Positions 26,286-34,220 of a stretch of DNA of 64,000 nt are shown piece by piece (the first letter of the stretch is position 1; every line of letters begins with the position of its first letter). This stretch comes from Pseudomonas sp. ML96 (GTDB taxonomy: Bacteria; Pseudomonadota; Gammaproteobacteria; Pseudomonadales; Pseudomonadaceae), in the NCBI RefSeq assembly GCF_000761545.1, contig NZ_JPMY01000013.1:1-64000 (forward strand), written 5' to 3'. A model generated the notes under the pieces. It was not told the DNA's origin, searched no databases, and saw only the letters and a list, made by a program, of their open reading frames with translations. A program made the translations under genes and the position numbers.

Positions 26286-26705
26286 ATGAACAGCTACACC
26301 AAGCGTGTGATCGAACACTGCACCAATGCGCTCAATTATGGTGGTGCCAGCCTGGTGCAGATCATCGGCAAGCTAGGCGAGGTCGGTATCGAATCCTGCC
26401 ATGTCGATTACCGGATTCCGGCGCTGATCTTCTATGCGCCCAGTGGCGCTTCATACAGCCTGCCGTTGTCGACGCCCGAAGAGCCCATCGCCACAGGCTT
26501 CGACTGCCCGGCATTGCAGAACGCGCTGGATGCGGCCAACAGTGGTGATCTGGGCTTTGCCGAGTTTAAGCGCTGCACCCTGGAGGCCGGTTGCATCGGC
26601 TTCTTCATCTGGCTGGATGGTTGGCACGCCACCTTCCTTGGTCGCCATGGCGAGATTCACGATGCGCCGCTCGCCGGTGGCGGCCAAGTGCTGCCTGGTC
26701 ACTAG
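26286..26705 (+). CDS. DUF1398 family protein
   Basis: 139 residues. The core GIESCHVDYRIPALIFYAPS and the late FIWLDGWHATFLGRHGE fit the DUF1398 family (E. coli YbcV-like), whose biochemical role I do not know. No signal peptide or membrane segment. AGGGAGGAG at 26272-26280 is a strong ribosome site. The gene follows the autotransporter by 45 bases and could be cotranscribed; it converges with the hybrid regulator, overlapping its final four bases. Confidence 0.75.
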   Translation: MNSYTKRVIEHCTNALNYGGASLVQIIGKLGEVGIESCHVDYRIPALIFYAPSGASYSLPLSTPEEPIATGFDCPALQNALDAANSGDLGFAEFKRCTLEAGCIGFFIWLDGWHATFLGRHGEIHDAPLAGGGQVLPGH

Positions 26706-28492
26706 CTGGTTGCGCTACTCGAAGGCTGAGCCTGGGCACTGGTCAGCAGCAGGGTGATGCTGACCCGGGTGCCGAGGCCGGCCGAGCTGTGCAGTTCGAT
26801 GCGGCCATTCATCTGCTCCACCAGGCGTTTGCACAGGGCCAGCCCGAGGCCGCTGCCGCCGCGTAGCAGTTGGGGGGGAGCGAGGGAGGCGGCGAAAGGC
26901 TCGAACAGCTCCTGTCGATCTGCGCCGGTGATACCTGCTCCCTGGTCTTCCACTTCCAGAACGACCTCTACCTGTCCCTTTCCGCGTCCCTCAGCCTTGA
27001 GTCGTAACACTATCTCGCCCCGCTCGCCGAATTTCAGGGCATTGTCCAGCAGATGCCCCAGCAACTGATGCAGGCAACGAGCATCGGCCCAGACCCACGG
27101 ATGACGTGCCTGGCGCGTGTCCAGGCGGAGTTGCAGGCCGGCGCCCTCGACTCGCTTGCGGTAGCTGCTCTCCAGGGCGGAGACCAGCTTGTGCAGGTCT
27201 AGTGGCTTCGGCTGCATGAGGTGGCGACCGGCTTCCAGCTGGTTGAGCTGCTGCAGTTCGTTGACCATGGCCAGCACCTGCCGCGCCGTGGCCTGCGCGA
27301 CGTGCAACGGCTCCTGGGCGCTGTGGATGCTTTCGGCTCGTAGCGCCAGTTCCAGCATGTTCACCAGATTCTGCAACGGCCCGCCCAGTTCGTTGCCGAT
27401 GGCGCTGAGAAAACCGCTCTTGGCGCGGCAGGACGCTTCTGAGCGTTCGACAGCATTGCGCAGATCGAACAGGGCTGCGTCACGGTCGGTGAGTTCGACG
27501 CTGCTGCAGATCATGCCGAGTACCTGGTTGTTGGCATCACGGTAGGGGTGTGCCCAGTAACGGAAGGTGCGTGGCTCGCCATGCAGCTTGATGACCACAT
27601 CGCGGCTCCAGGATTCTCCGGCAGCCAGGATTTCCAGCAGACGGTCATGTACCAGCCTGGCGTTTTCCTCGGCGAATTCGTCGGTCTCGTAGATGCGCTT
27701 GCCTCGAATATCCTCCAGGCGCACACGGTGTTGCTGCAGATGGTGGCGATTGCAGGTGATCAGGCGCCCCTCGGTATCGCGGACCACCGCGGTGTAGGGC
27801 AGGGTGTCGAGCACTCGGTGCAGCAGCTCCAGTTCCTGTCGCTGCTCGTCGTTCAACGGCGGGGTTTGTTCCTGCTCCTGCGCGTCGGTGAGCAGTCCCT
27901 GGCGGCGGGCGATATCGATCAGCTCCAGCAGCGATCCCGCCTGCAACTTCTGCTTGAGGCGAATCTTGTAGGTGCTGACCGTCTTGTCGCTCAGCGCCAG
28001 CTGCTCGCCGATGGCGATATTGCTCAGGCCTTTGGCCAGCAACTGCAGAACGCTCTGCTCGCGGGCCGACAACTGTTTTAGGCCCTCACCAGGGTGAACG
28101 CTGCCGAGGGCATGACTGGGAAAGTGGCTGTGACCATGGAGCACGGCGTGCACCGCCTGCTTCAGTTCACCGAGATCGTCATGCTTGCTGACGAAACCGG
28201 CGGCGCCGGCCTCCAGGCAACGAATGGCGAAGTACTCCGAGTCCTGGCCGGTCAGCACCAGTACCTGCGGTGCCGTGGATTGGCTGGCGAGGCGCTGGAT
28301 CACCTCCAGGCCGCCCAGGCGCGGGATGGCCAGATCCAGGATCATCAGCTCGGCCTTTTGCTGTCGGGCCAATTGCAGGGCCTCCAGGCCGTTGCCTGCC
28401 TCACCCAGGACCTGGTGACCCTCGGCCTCCATCAACAGGCGCAGGGCGTGGCGCGCTACCGGTTGCTCGTCGACGATCAGGATTCCGCTCAT
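26702..28492 (-). CDS. Fused NarL-type response regulator, PAS and histidine-kinase-like protein lacking the phospho-accepting His
   Basis: 596 residues. Residues 3-115 form a receiver domain with Asp8/Glu9, phospho-site Asp53, Thr81 and Lys103. A LuxR-type helix-turn-helix follows (about 138-200: LSAREQSVLQLLAKGLSNIA). Then a PAS domain (about 225-345), a dimerisation-like helix pair (about 355-430) and an ATPase domain (about 465-585) with HLLDNALKFGE, VEDQGAGI and GGSGLGLALCKRLVEQMNG. In the H box the usual S-H-E-L is G-N-E-L: position 367 is Asn (AAC). The protein therefore cannot autophosphorylate at the normal site, although the ATP-binding motifs look intact. A strong AGGAGGAG site precedes the ATG. 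Its role is probably signal-responsive transcription control, possibly of the autotransporter nearby. Confidence 0.87.
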   Translation of the reverse strand: MSGILIVDEQPVARHALRLLMEAEGHQVLGEAGNGLEALQLARQQKAELMILDLAIPRLGGLEVIQRLASQSTAPQVLVLTGQDSEYFAIRCLEAGAAGFVSKHDDLGELKQAVHAVLHGHSHFPSHALGSVHPGEGLKQLSAREQSVLQLLAKGLSNIAIGEQLALSDKTVSTYKIRLKQKLQAGSLLELIDIARRQGLLTDAQEQEQTPPLNDEQRQELELLHRVLDTLPYTAVVRDTEGRLITCNRHHLQQHRVRLEDIRGKRIYETDEFAEENARLVHDRLLEILAAGESWSRDVVIKLHGEPRTFRYWAHPYRDANNQVLGMICSSVELTDRDAALFDLRNAVERSEASCRAKSGFLSAIGNELGGPLQNLVNMLELALRAESIHSAQEPLHVAQATARQVLAMVNELQQLNQLEAGRHLMQPKPLDLHKLVSALESSYRKRVEGAGLQLRLDTRQARHPWVWADARCLHQLLGHLLDNALKFGERGEIVLRLKAEGRGKGQVEVVLEVEDQGAGITGADRQELFEPFAASLAPPQLLRGGSGLGLALCKRLVEQMNGRIELHSSAGLGTRVSITLLLTSAQAQPSSSATS

Positions 28493-28624
28493 TCCTTGCT
28501 CCTCCTGGAAACTGCCGTAAGCCTAGAGGGTCCTGCCATACCTATGGGGGTTGGCGCGGACGAGTGGTCACGGCTAATCGCGCTCGGCGAGAATGCGCTG
28601 TGTTCCTTCTGCTGTGAGTCCGCC

Positions 28625-29377
28625 ATGTCTCCCATCATCGTCGAAGCCCTGCGCGAGTCCCGTCATCTGCTGGTATTTACCGGCGCCGGGGTGTCTGCCG
28701 AGAGCGGCATCCCGACCTTTCGCGATGCCCTGACCGGTCTGTGGGCGCGTTTCGATGCGGCGCGCCTGGCCACGCCGGAGGCGTTCGCGGCCGACCCCGA
28801 GCTGGTCTGGGGCTGGTACGAGTGGCGGCGCCAGCGGGTACTGCGCGCCGCGCCCAATCCGGCGCACCGGGCCATCGCCGAGTTGGCCGGGCGGGTGCCA
28901 CGCCTGACCTTGGTGACGCAGAACGTCGACGACCTGCACGAGCGAGCCGGCAGCGCCGCGGTGATTCACCTGCATGGCAGCCTGCATACGCCGCGTTGCT
29001 TCGTTTGCGCGGCGCCCTATGCCGGGCTGGGCAGCGAACTGGACGAGCCGGAAGAGGGCCGGCGCCTGGCGCCGCCGCGTTGCGAGCATTGTGCCGGGGC
29101 GGTGCGCCCCGGCGTGGTGTGGTTCGGCGAGTCGCTGCCACAGGCGGCCCTGCAGCAGGCCTTCGAGGCTGCCGCGCAGTGCGACCTGCTGCTCTCCATC
29201 GGCACTTCCGGGCAGGTCTACCCGGCCGCGCAGGTGCCGCAGATTGCTGTGCAGGCCGGCGCTACTGTCGTGCACATCAACCCGCAGTCGCAGTCCTGCA
29301 GCGGCGCTCGCGAGTATGCGCTGCAGGGCGCGGCCGGCGTGCTGCTGCCGCAGTTGCTGGCAGCGGCCTTCGCCTGA
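28625..29377 (+). CDS. cobB: NAD-dependent protein deacylase, sirtuin CobB type
   Basis: 250 residues from ATG 28625; the open frame extends far upstream, but homologues start here. Motifs: NAD site VFTGAGVSAESGIPTFRD, TQNVDDLHERAG, catalytic His in VIHLHGS, and zinc-binding cysteine pairs CFVC and CEHC. Tyr65 and Arg68 (YEWR) match the Y-x-x-R pair that lets CobB and SIRT5 accept succinyl- or malonyl-lysine. It removes acyl groups from protein lysines using NAD. Convergent with the Lrp-type gene. Confidence 0.92.
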   Translation: MSPIIVEALRESRHLLVFTGAGVSAESGIPTFRDALTGLWARFDAARLATPEAFAADPELVWGWYEWRRQRVLRAAPNPAHRAIAELAGRVPRLTLVTQNVDDLHERAGSAAVIHLHGSLHTPRCFVCAAPYAGLGSELDEPEEGRRLAPPRCEHCAGAVRPGVVWFGESLPQAALQQAFEAAAQCDLLLSIGTSGQVYPAAQVPQIAVQAGATVVHINPQSQSCSGAREYALQGAAGVLLPQLLAAAFA

Positions 29378-29378
29378 C

Positions 29379-29834
29379 TCAGGCCTCGCTGCGCAAGGGC
29401 TTGGCCGGATAGCTGGCCAGGACGATGGAGGTGGTGACCGGGCCGAAGGCGGCCAGGTGGTCGATGATTGCCTCCAGGCGCTCCATCTGCGCCACCACCA
29501 CGCGCACCACGAAGCAGTCTTCGCCGGTCACGCGCATGGCCTCGATCACTTCCGGCAGCTCGTCGAAGGCCTGCAGGCAGGCGGCGATCTGCGCGTGGCT
29601 GGTGCGCAGGCGGATCAGCGCGCGGATGTTGCGCCCGAGCAGGCGTGCGTTGACCCGCGCCGAGTAGCCCTCGATCACTCCCTGTTCCTCCAGGCGGCGG
29701 ATACGCGTGGTGACCGCCGGTTGCGACAGGCCGATGCGCTTGCCCAGCTCGGTGTTGCTGATGCGCGCCTCCTCCTGCAGGGTTTCGAGGATGCGCCAGT
29801 CGAGACGGTCCAACTCTGGTGGCTTTTGATTCAT
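29379..29834 (-). CDS. Lrp/AsnC-family transcription regulator
   Basis: 151 residues from the ATG at 29834; the frame is open further upstream, but the family N terminus (LDRLDWRILETLQEEARI) begins here. The helix-turn-helix is SNTELGKRIGLSQPAVTTRI with the RRLEEQGVIEGYSA wing. The C-terminal ligand-binding RAM domain has EVIEAMRVTGEDCFVVRVVV. Such proteins form octamers and often sense amino acids. It is divergent from the hydrolase gene at 29959, its likely target along with itself (inference). Confidence 0.9.
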   Translation of the reverse strand: MNQKPPELDRLDWRILETLQEEARISNTELGKRIGLSQPAVTTRIRRLEEQGVIEGYSARVNARLLGRNIRALIRLRTSHAQIAACLQAFDELPEVIEAMRVTGEDCFVVRVVVAQMERLEAIIDHLAAFGPVTTSIVLASYPAKPLRSEA

Positions 29835-29958
29835 TTGCAGGGTGGCCAAATTTACTGGGATTGAACGGCAATCTATCAGGATTTCATCGGTTTCAGCCTG
29901 GGGGCTTGCTGGGCCATGGCTTAGCCTGTGTCTTCCATTTCTTCGCAGAGGTGCAGCC

Positions 29959-30495
29959 ATGCAGCGTCCCGTCCTGATCGTTCCCGGCATCGGCAATTCC
30001 GGCCCGCAACACTGGCAGAGCCTGTGGCAACAGGCCGAGCCTGGCTGGCGGCGGTTGCGGGTGGCGGACTGGGAACAGGTGCAGGCTGGCGATTGGCTGG
30101 CGGCGCTGGAGCGCGAGGTCGCCGAACTGGGCGCGGGTGTGGTGCTGGTGGCGCATAGCCTGGGTTGCCTGGCAGTGGCGCAGTGGGCGGCGCGGTCGGA
30201 GCTGGCCGTGGGCATCGCCGGCGCGTTGCTGGTGGCACCGCCCGATCCGCAGGGGGCGGCCTTTCCCGCGCAGCAGGCGCAGGGTTTCCTGCCGGCACGC
30301 GCGTCCTTGCCATTTCCGGCGTTGGTGCTGGCCAGCAGCGACGACCCCTATGCCTCAATAGAAAAGGCCCGCGACATGGCGCGGGCCTGGGCTGCCGAGC
30401 TGTTGGAACTCGGCCCGCTTGGACACCTGAATGCCGCCAGCGGTCTGGGCGAGTGGCCGCAGGGCAGGGCCCTGCTCAGCCGTTTCGGCGCCTGA
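29959..30495 (+). CDS. Small serine hydrolase, RBBP9/YdeN family
   Basis: 178 residues. It begins RPVLIVPGIGNSGPQHWQSL, typical of the family. The nucleophile is probably Ser67 in VAHSLGC, with an Asp in SSDDPY and a His in LGHLNAASGLGEWP completing the triad. Cytoplasmic alpha/beta hydrolase; substrates are unknown in bacteria. The in-frame start at 29842 was rejected because it overlaps the Lrp promoter region and lacks family similarity. Confidence 0.85.
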   Translation: MQRPVLIVPGIGNSGPQHWQSLWQQAEPGWRRLRVADWEQVQAGDWLAALEREVAELGAGVVLVAHSLGCLAVAQWAARSELAVGIAGALLVAPPDPQGAAFPAQQAQGFLPARASLPFPALVLASSDDPYASIEKARDMARAWAAELLELGPLGHLNAASGLGEWPQGRALLSRFGA

Positions 30496-30795
30496 TCAGG
30501 TCTCGATCATGTCCTTCTGCTTTTCGGCTTCCTGCTGCGGCTGCTCTTGCTCGGACTTCGGCTGCGCCTGGTCCAGCCATTCGCGGGTGCCTTCCTGGGC
30601 CTGGTCGACCTTGTCGTTGAGCTGCTCGACCTGTTCATCGAGGCCCTTGAGGGTTTCGCCCAGGCTCTCTTTCACCTGATCGACGGCGGCCTGCTCGACC
30701 TTTTCGGCGAAGTTGGAGGCGGCCTGTTCGGCACTGTCACAGCCGGCCAGGGCGAGCAGGCCGAGGCCCAGCAACAACGGTTGATAGCGGTTCAT
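30496..30795 (-). CDS. Small lipoprotein with coiled-coil tail
   Basis: 99 residues. Signal sequence ending LLALAGC gives a lipidated Cys19. The mature part is almost entirely charged helix (Glu/Gln/Lys-rich, heptad-like), ending QKDMIET. Function not recognised; similar small lipoproteins are often anchored to the outer membrane. Its stop directly abuts the end of the hydrolase gene (convergent). It is 14 bases downstream of the TerC gene and may be cotranscribed with it. Confidence 0.75.
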   Translation of the reverse strand: MNRYQPLLLGLGLLALAGCDSAEQAASNFAEKVEQAAVDQVKESLGETLKGLDEQVEQLNDKVDQAQEGTREWLDQAQPKSEQEQPQQEAEKQKDMIET

Positions 30796-30809
30796 GTACG
30801 GGCCTCCGA

Positions 30810-31802
30810 TCAGGATTCGAGTTTGTGGGCGGGTTGATTACGGGTCTTGTACAGCGACAGCAGCACGCCACCGGCCAGCAGGCCCACTGTCACGCTGAGC
30901 GAGATCACCGCCGGCACCTTGCCGATGATGCCGTGCAGGAAGATCTTGCCGCCGATGAACACCAGCACCAGAGCCAGGGCGTACTTCAGGTAGGCGAAGC
31001 GATGGATCATCGCGGCCAGGGCGAAGTACAGGGCGCGCAGGCCGAGGATGGCGAAGATGTTCGAGGTGTAGACGATGAACGGGTCCTGGGTGATGGCGAA
31101 GATCGCCGGCACGCTGTCCACGGCGAACACCAGGTCAGCCAGCTCGATCAGGATCAGGGCCAGGAACAGCGGGGTGATCCACAGCTTGAGCTTGCCGCTG
31201 GCGTCTTCCTGACGGACGAAGAATTTCTGCTCATGCAGGCGGTCGGTCACCGGCAGGTGGTTGCGCAGCCAGTTGACGAAGCGGTTGTTGGCCAGGTCCG
31301 GCTCGTCGTCGACCTTGGAGAACAGCATCTTCACGCCGGTCAGCAGCAGGAAGGCGCCGAACACGTAGAGGATCCAGTCGAACTCGCTGATCAGCGCAGC
31401 GCCCAGGCCGATCATGATGGCGCGCAGCACGATCACGCCCATGATTCCCCAGAACAGCACTTTGTGCTGGTACTGACGCGGGATGGCCAGGAAGCTGAAG
31501 ATCAGCGCCATGACGAACACGTTGTCCATCGACAGCGACTTCTCGATGAGGAAGCCGGTCAGGTAGTCCATGCTGGCGTCACCGCCTTTCTGGAAGAACA
31601 CCCAGACGGCGAACAGCAGGCCCATGGAGATGTAGCCGGCCGACAGCAGCAGGCTCTCCTTGACGCCGATTTCGCGGTTGTCGCGGTGCAGGATGCCGAG
31701 GTCGAAGGCCAGCAGAGCGGCTACCAGGGCGAAGAAGGTCAGCCACAGCCAGGTGGCGGTGCCGAGCAGGTCGGCGAAGAGGAACGAATCTAGGGCAGTC
31801 AT
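30810..31802 (-). CDS. TerC/Alx-family integral membrane protein
   Basis: 330 residues with about nine membrane helices. Family motifs include FFALVAALLAFDLGILHRDN, FLIEKSLSMDNVFVMALIFS, LIELADLVFAVDSVPAIFAI and YTSNIFAILGLRALYF with conserved acidic residues in the membrane. TerC/Alx proteins are linked to manganese export and metalation of exported proteins and, originally, to tellurite resistance. GAAAGGAGG provides a strong ribosome site. I looked for a yybP-ykoY leader in 31803-31952 and did not find one. Confidence 0.9.
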   Translation of the reverse strand: MTALDSFLFADLLGTATWLWLTFFALVAALLAFDLGILHRDNREIGVKESLLLSAGYISMGLLFAVWVFFQKGGDASMDYLTGFLIEKSLSMDNVFVMALIFSFLAIPRQYQHKVLFWGIMGVIVLRAIMIGLGAALISEFDWILYVFGAFLLLTGVKMLFSKVDDEPDLANNRFVNWLRNHLPVTDRLHEQKFFVRQEDASGKLKLWITPLFLALILIELADLVFAVDSVPAIFAITQDPFIVYTSNIFAILGLRALYFALAAMIHRFAYLKYALALVLVFIGGKIFLHGIIGKVPAVISLSVTVGLLAGGVLLSLYKTRNQPAHKLES

Positions 31803-31952
31803 GAGCCCCTCCTTTCAGTCGTAGTTGTACCAACTATGACTCCGACATGGCGGCTGCAAACCGTCAGAGGGGCCCGGCGTCACGGCGCGCAGGATAAGGA
31901 TTTTCCGGGCCGCCTCAAGCTCGGGGTTTTTGCAAAGTGTGTATCGCCCGTT

Positions 31953-34220
31953 TCAGACCGGCCGGTGCAGGCTGCGCTCGACCTGCCACCAGCTCGGCAA
32001 CAGCTGCCTTACCTCGCTGCGGGTGAAACGGTCGTCCAGCAGATAGACCACGCCGCTGTCCTCGGTAGTACGAATCACCCGACCGGCGGCCTGCACCACT
32101 TTCTGCAGGCCGGGGTAGAGGTAAGCGTAGTCGTAGCCGTTGCCGAACATCTGTTGCATGCGCGCCTTCACCTCCTCGTTGACCGGGTTGACCTGCGGCA
32201 GGCCAAGGGTGGCGATAAAGGCGCCGATCAGGCGCTTGCCGGGCAGGTCGATACCCTCGCCGAAGGCGCCGCCGAGCACGGCGAAGCCGACGCCCTGGGA
32301 GTGCTCGGAAAAGCGTTCGAGAAAGGCCTGGCGCTCAGCCTCGTTCATGCTGCGCGACTGCGCCCATACCGGGATGTCTGGATGCGCGCTGCGGAAGTTG
32401 TCCAGGGCCTGTTCCAGGTAGGCGTAGCTGCTGAAGAAGGCCAGGTAGTTGCCCGGCTGCTCGCGGAACTGCCGGGCCAGCAGGCCGGTGATGGGCGCCA
32501 GGCTGGCCTCACGGTGCTGGTAGCGGGTCGACAGGTTGGCCAGCGCCTGGACCCTGAGCTGCTCGGCGCTGAACGGCGACTGTACTTCCAGCCACTGCCA
32601 GTCGCGCGGCAGGCCGAGCAGGTCGGCGTGGTAATGGCCGGGGCTGAGGGTGGCGGAGAACAGCGTGGCGCTGTGGGCGTTGGCGAAGCGCTCGGCGAGG
32701 AAGCGCGCCGGCACGATGTTACGCAGACACAGGGTCGACAGGCTGCGGCTGTCGTGGCGGCTGATGTCGAACAGCGAGTGCGGGCCGAAGGCCTCGGCCA
32801 GGCGGCAGAACAGCATGGCGTCGAGGTAGAAGCGCAGCAGCGCGGCCTGGTTGCCTTCCGGCTGGTCGGTGAGGTGGTCGGTGATGGCGCTCACCGCCTT
32901 CTGCAGGGCGACGATGAACAGCTCGGAGATGACCGGGTAGATCTGGTATGGCACTTCCTGGTCGCGGTGCAGCTGGTTCCAGTGCCGGCCGACGCGCTCC
33001 AGTACGCCCTTGAGGCCGGCCGGGGCGAGCTTGCGCATGGCGTTGAACTCGGCCTGGTCCAGTTCGGCGCTGTACATGCCGCGGGCGCGCTCGATCAGGT
33101 TGTGCGCCTCGTCCACCAGCAGGGTGACCTTCCAGCCGTTGAGCACGGTCAGGCCGTGGAGCAGGGCGGTCATGTCGAAGTAGTAGTTGTAGTCACCGAC
33201 CACCACGTCGCTCCAGCGGCACAGCTCCTGGGACAGGTAGTAGGGGCAGATCTGGTGGGCCAGAGCGATCTCGCGCACGGACTCCTGATTCAGCCAGCGG
33301 CGCTCAAGGGCGGCGGCGCGGGCGGCCGGCAGGCGGTCGTAGAAGCCCCTGGCCAGCGGGCAGGATTCGCCGTGGCAGGCCTTGTCCGGGTGCTCGCAGG
33401 CCTTGTCACGGGCCACGTGCTCCAGCACCCGCAGTGGCATGTCGTGTTCCTGCGCACGCAGGCTGGCCAGGGCGTCCAGCGCCAGGCGCCGGCCCGGGGT
33501 CTTGGCGGTGAGGAAGAACAGCCGGTCCAGATCCTGACCGGGAAAGGCCTTAAGCTGCGGGAACAAGGTGGCCAGGGTCTTGCCGATACCGGTGGTGGCC
33601 TGGGCCAGCAGGAAGTCGCCGTCACGGGCGGCGCGGTACACGGATTCGGCGAGTTGGCGCTGGCCACGGCGGAAGTCCGGGTAGGGGAACTGCAGGCGCT
33701 CCAGGCTATGGTCGCGAGCAACCCGATGTGCGGTCTCCTGCTCGGCGAAGGCGACGAAGCGCGCGCACTGCAGCTCGAAGAAGGTTCTCAGTTCGACAGC
33801 GTCGAAGTGCTCGCGAAACACCGTTTCCTTCTGCGTGAGTACGTTGAAGTACACCACCGCCAGGTCGATATGCGGCAGTTCCAGCGCGTTGCACAGCAGC
33901 CAGCCATAGACCTTGACCTGGGCCCAGTGCAGCACGCGGTGGTTGTCCGGGATGCGCGCCACGTCGCCACGGTGAGTCTTGATCTCTTCCAGCAGGTTCT
34001 GTTGCGGGTCGTAGCCATCGGCGCGGCCGCTGACTTGCAGGCCCGGATACGCGCCGGCCAGCGGCAGCTCTGCGATGTAGCCAGCACCACGGCGGCCAAC
34101 CACGGTGCTATGCCCGGCCATGCCCTCGGCGGCGGTGGGCGCGGGGGTGAAGCGCAGGTCGAGGTCGCCCTGCTTGGCAGTGAACTCGCACAGCGCCCGC
34201 ACCGCCACGGCGTAGCTCAT
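31953..34220 (-). CDS. Rad3/DinG-like superfamily 2 DNA helicase with iron-sulfur-type cysteines
   Basis: 755 residues from ATG 34220 (overlapping the upstream nuclease stop). An N-terminal region (about 75-180) has YDPQQNLLEEIKTHRGDVAR, resembling a RecB/Cas4-type nuclease module. The helicase motifs are ATTGIGKT (Lys214), LLVDEAHNLIERARG, LFSATLSPG, GAFGEGIDLPGKRLIGAFIA and VVQAAGRVIRT. The cysteines in CEHPDKACHGESCPL and CPYYLSQELC could ligate a 4Fe-4S cluster as in XPD/DinG. The partner nuclease suggests work on branched or cross-linked DNA. Confidence 0.88.
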   Translation of the reverse strand: MSYAVAVRALCEFTAKQGDLDLRFTPAPTAAEGMAGHSTVVGRRGAGYIAELPLAGAYPGLQVSGRADGYDPQQNLLEEIKTHRGDVARIPDNHRVLHWAQVKVYGWLLCNALELPHIDLAVVYFNVLTQKETVFREHFDAVELRTFFELQCARFVAFAEQETAHRVARDHSLERLQFPYPDFRRGQRQLAESVYRAARDGDFLLAQATTGIGKTLATLFPQLKAFPGQDLDRLFFLTAKTPGRRLALDALASLRAQEHDMPLRVLEHVARDKACEHPDKACHGESCPLARGFYDRLPAARAAALERRWLNQESVREIALAHQICPYYLSQELCRWSDVVVGDYNYYFDMTALLHGLTVLNGWKVTLLVDEAHNLIERARGMYSAELDQAEFNAMRKLAPAGLKGVLERVGRHWNQLHRDQEVPYQIYPVISELFIVALQKAVSAITDHLTDQPEGNQAALLRFYLDAMLFCRLAEAFGPHSLFDISRHDSRSLSTLCLRNIVPARFLAERFANAHSATLFSATLSPGHYHADLLGLPRDWQWLEVQSPFSAEQLRVQALANLSTRYQHREASLAPITGLLARQFREQPGNYLAFFSSYAYLEQALDNFRSAHPDIPVWAQSRSMNEAERQAFLERFSEHSQGVGFAVLGGAFGEGIDLPGKRLIGAFIATLGLPQVNPVNEEVKARMQQMFGNGYDYAYLYPGLQKVVQAAGRVIRTTEDSGVVYLLDDRFTRSEVRQLLPSWWQVERSLHRPV

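Noticed and set aside
28094..28624. Upstream extension of the sirtuin frame (177 extra codons)
   Set aside because: It lies antisense within the hybrid regulator and its promoter; sirtuin homology starts at the ATG at 28625.
31803..31952. yybP-ykoY (manganese) riboswitch upstream of the TerC gene, expected because E. coli alx has one
   Set aside because: I could not find the conserved helices or bases of the motif on the minus strand; only a GC-rich imperfect hairpin is present.
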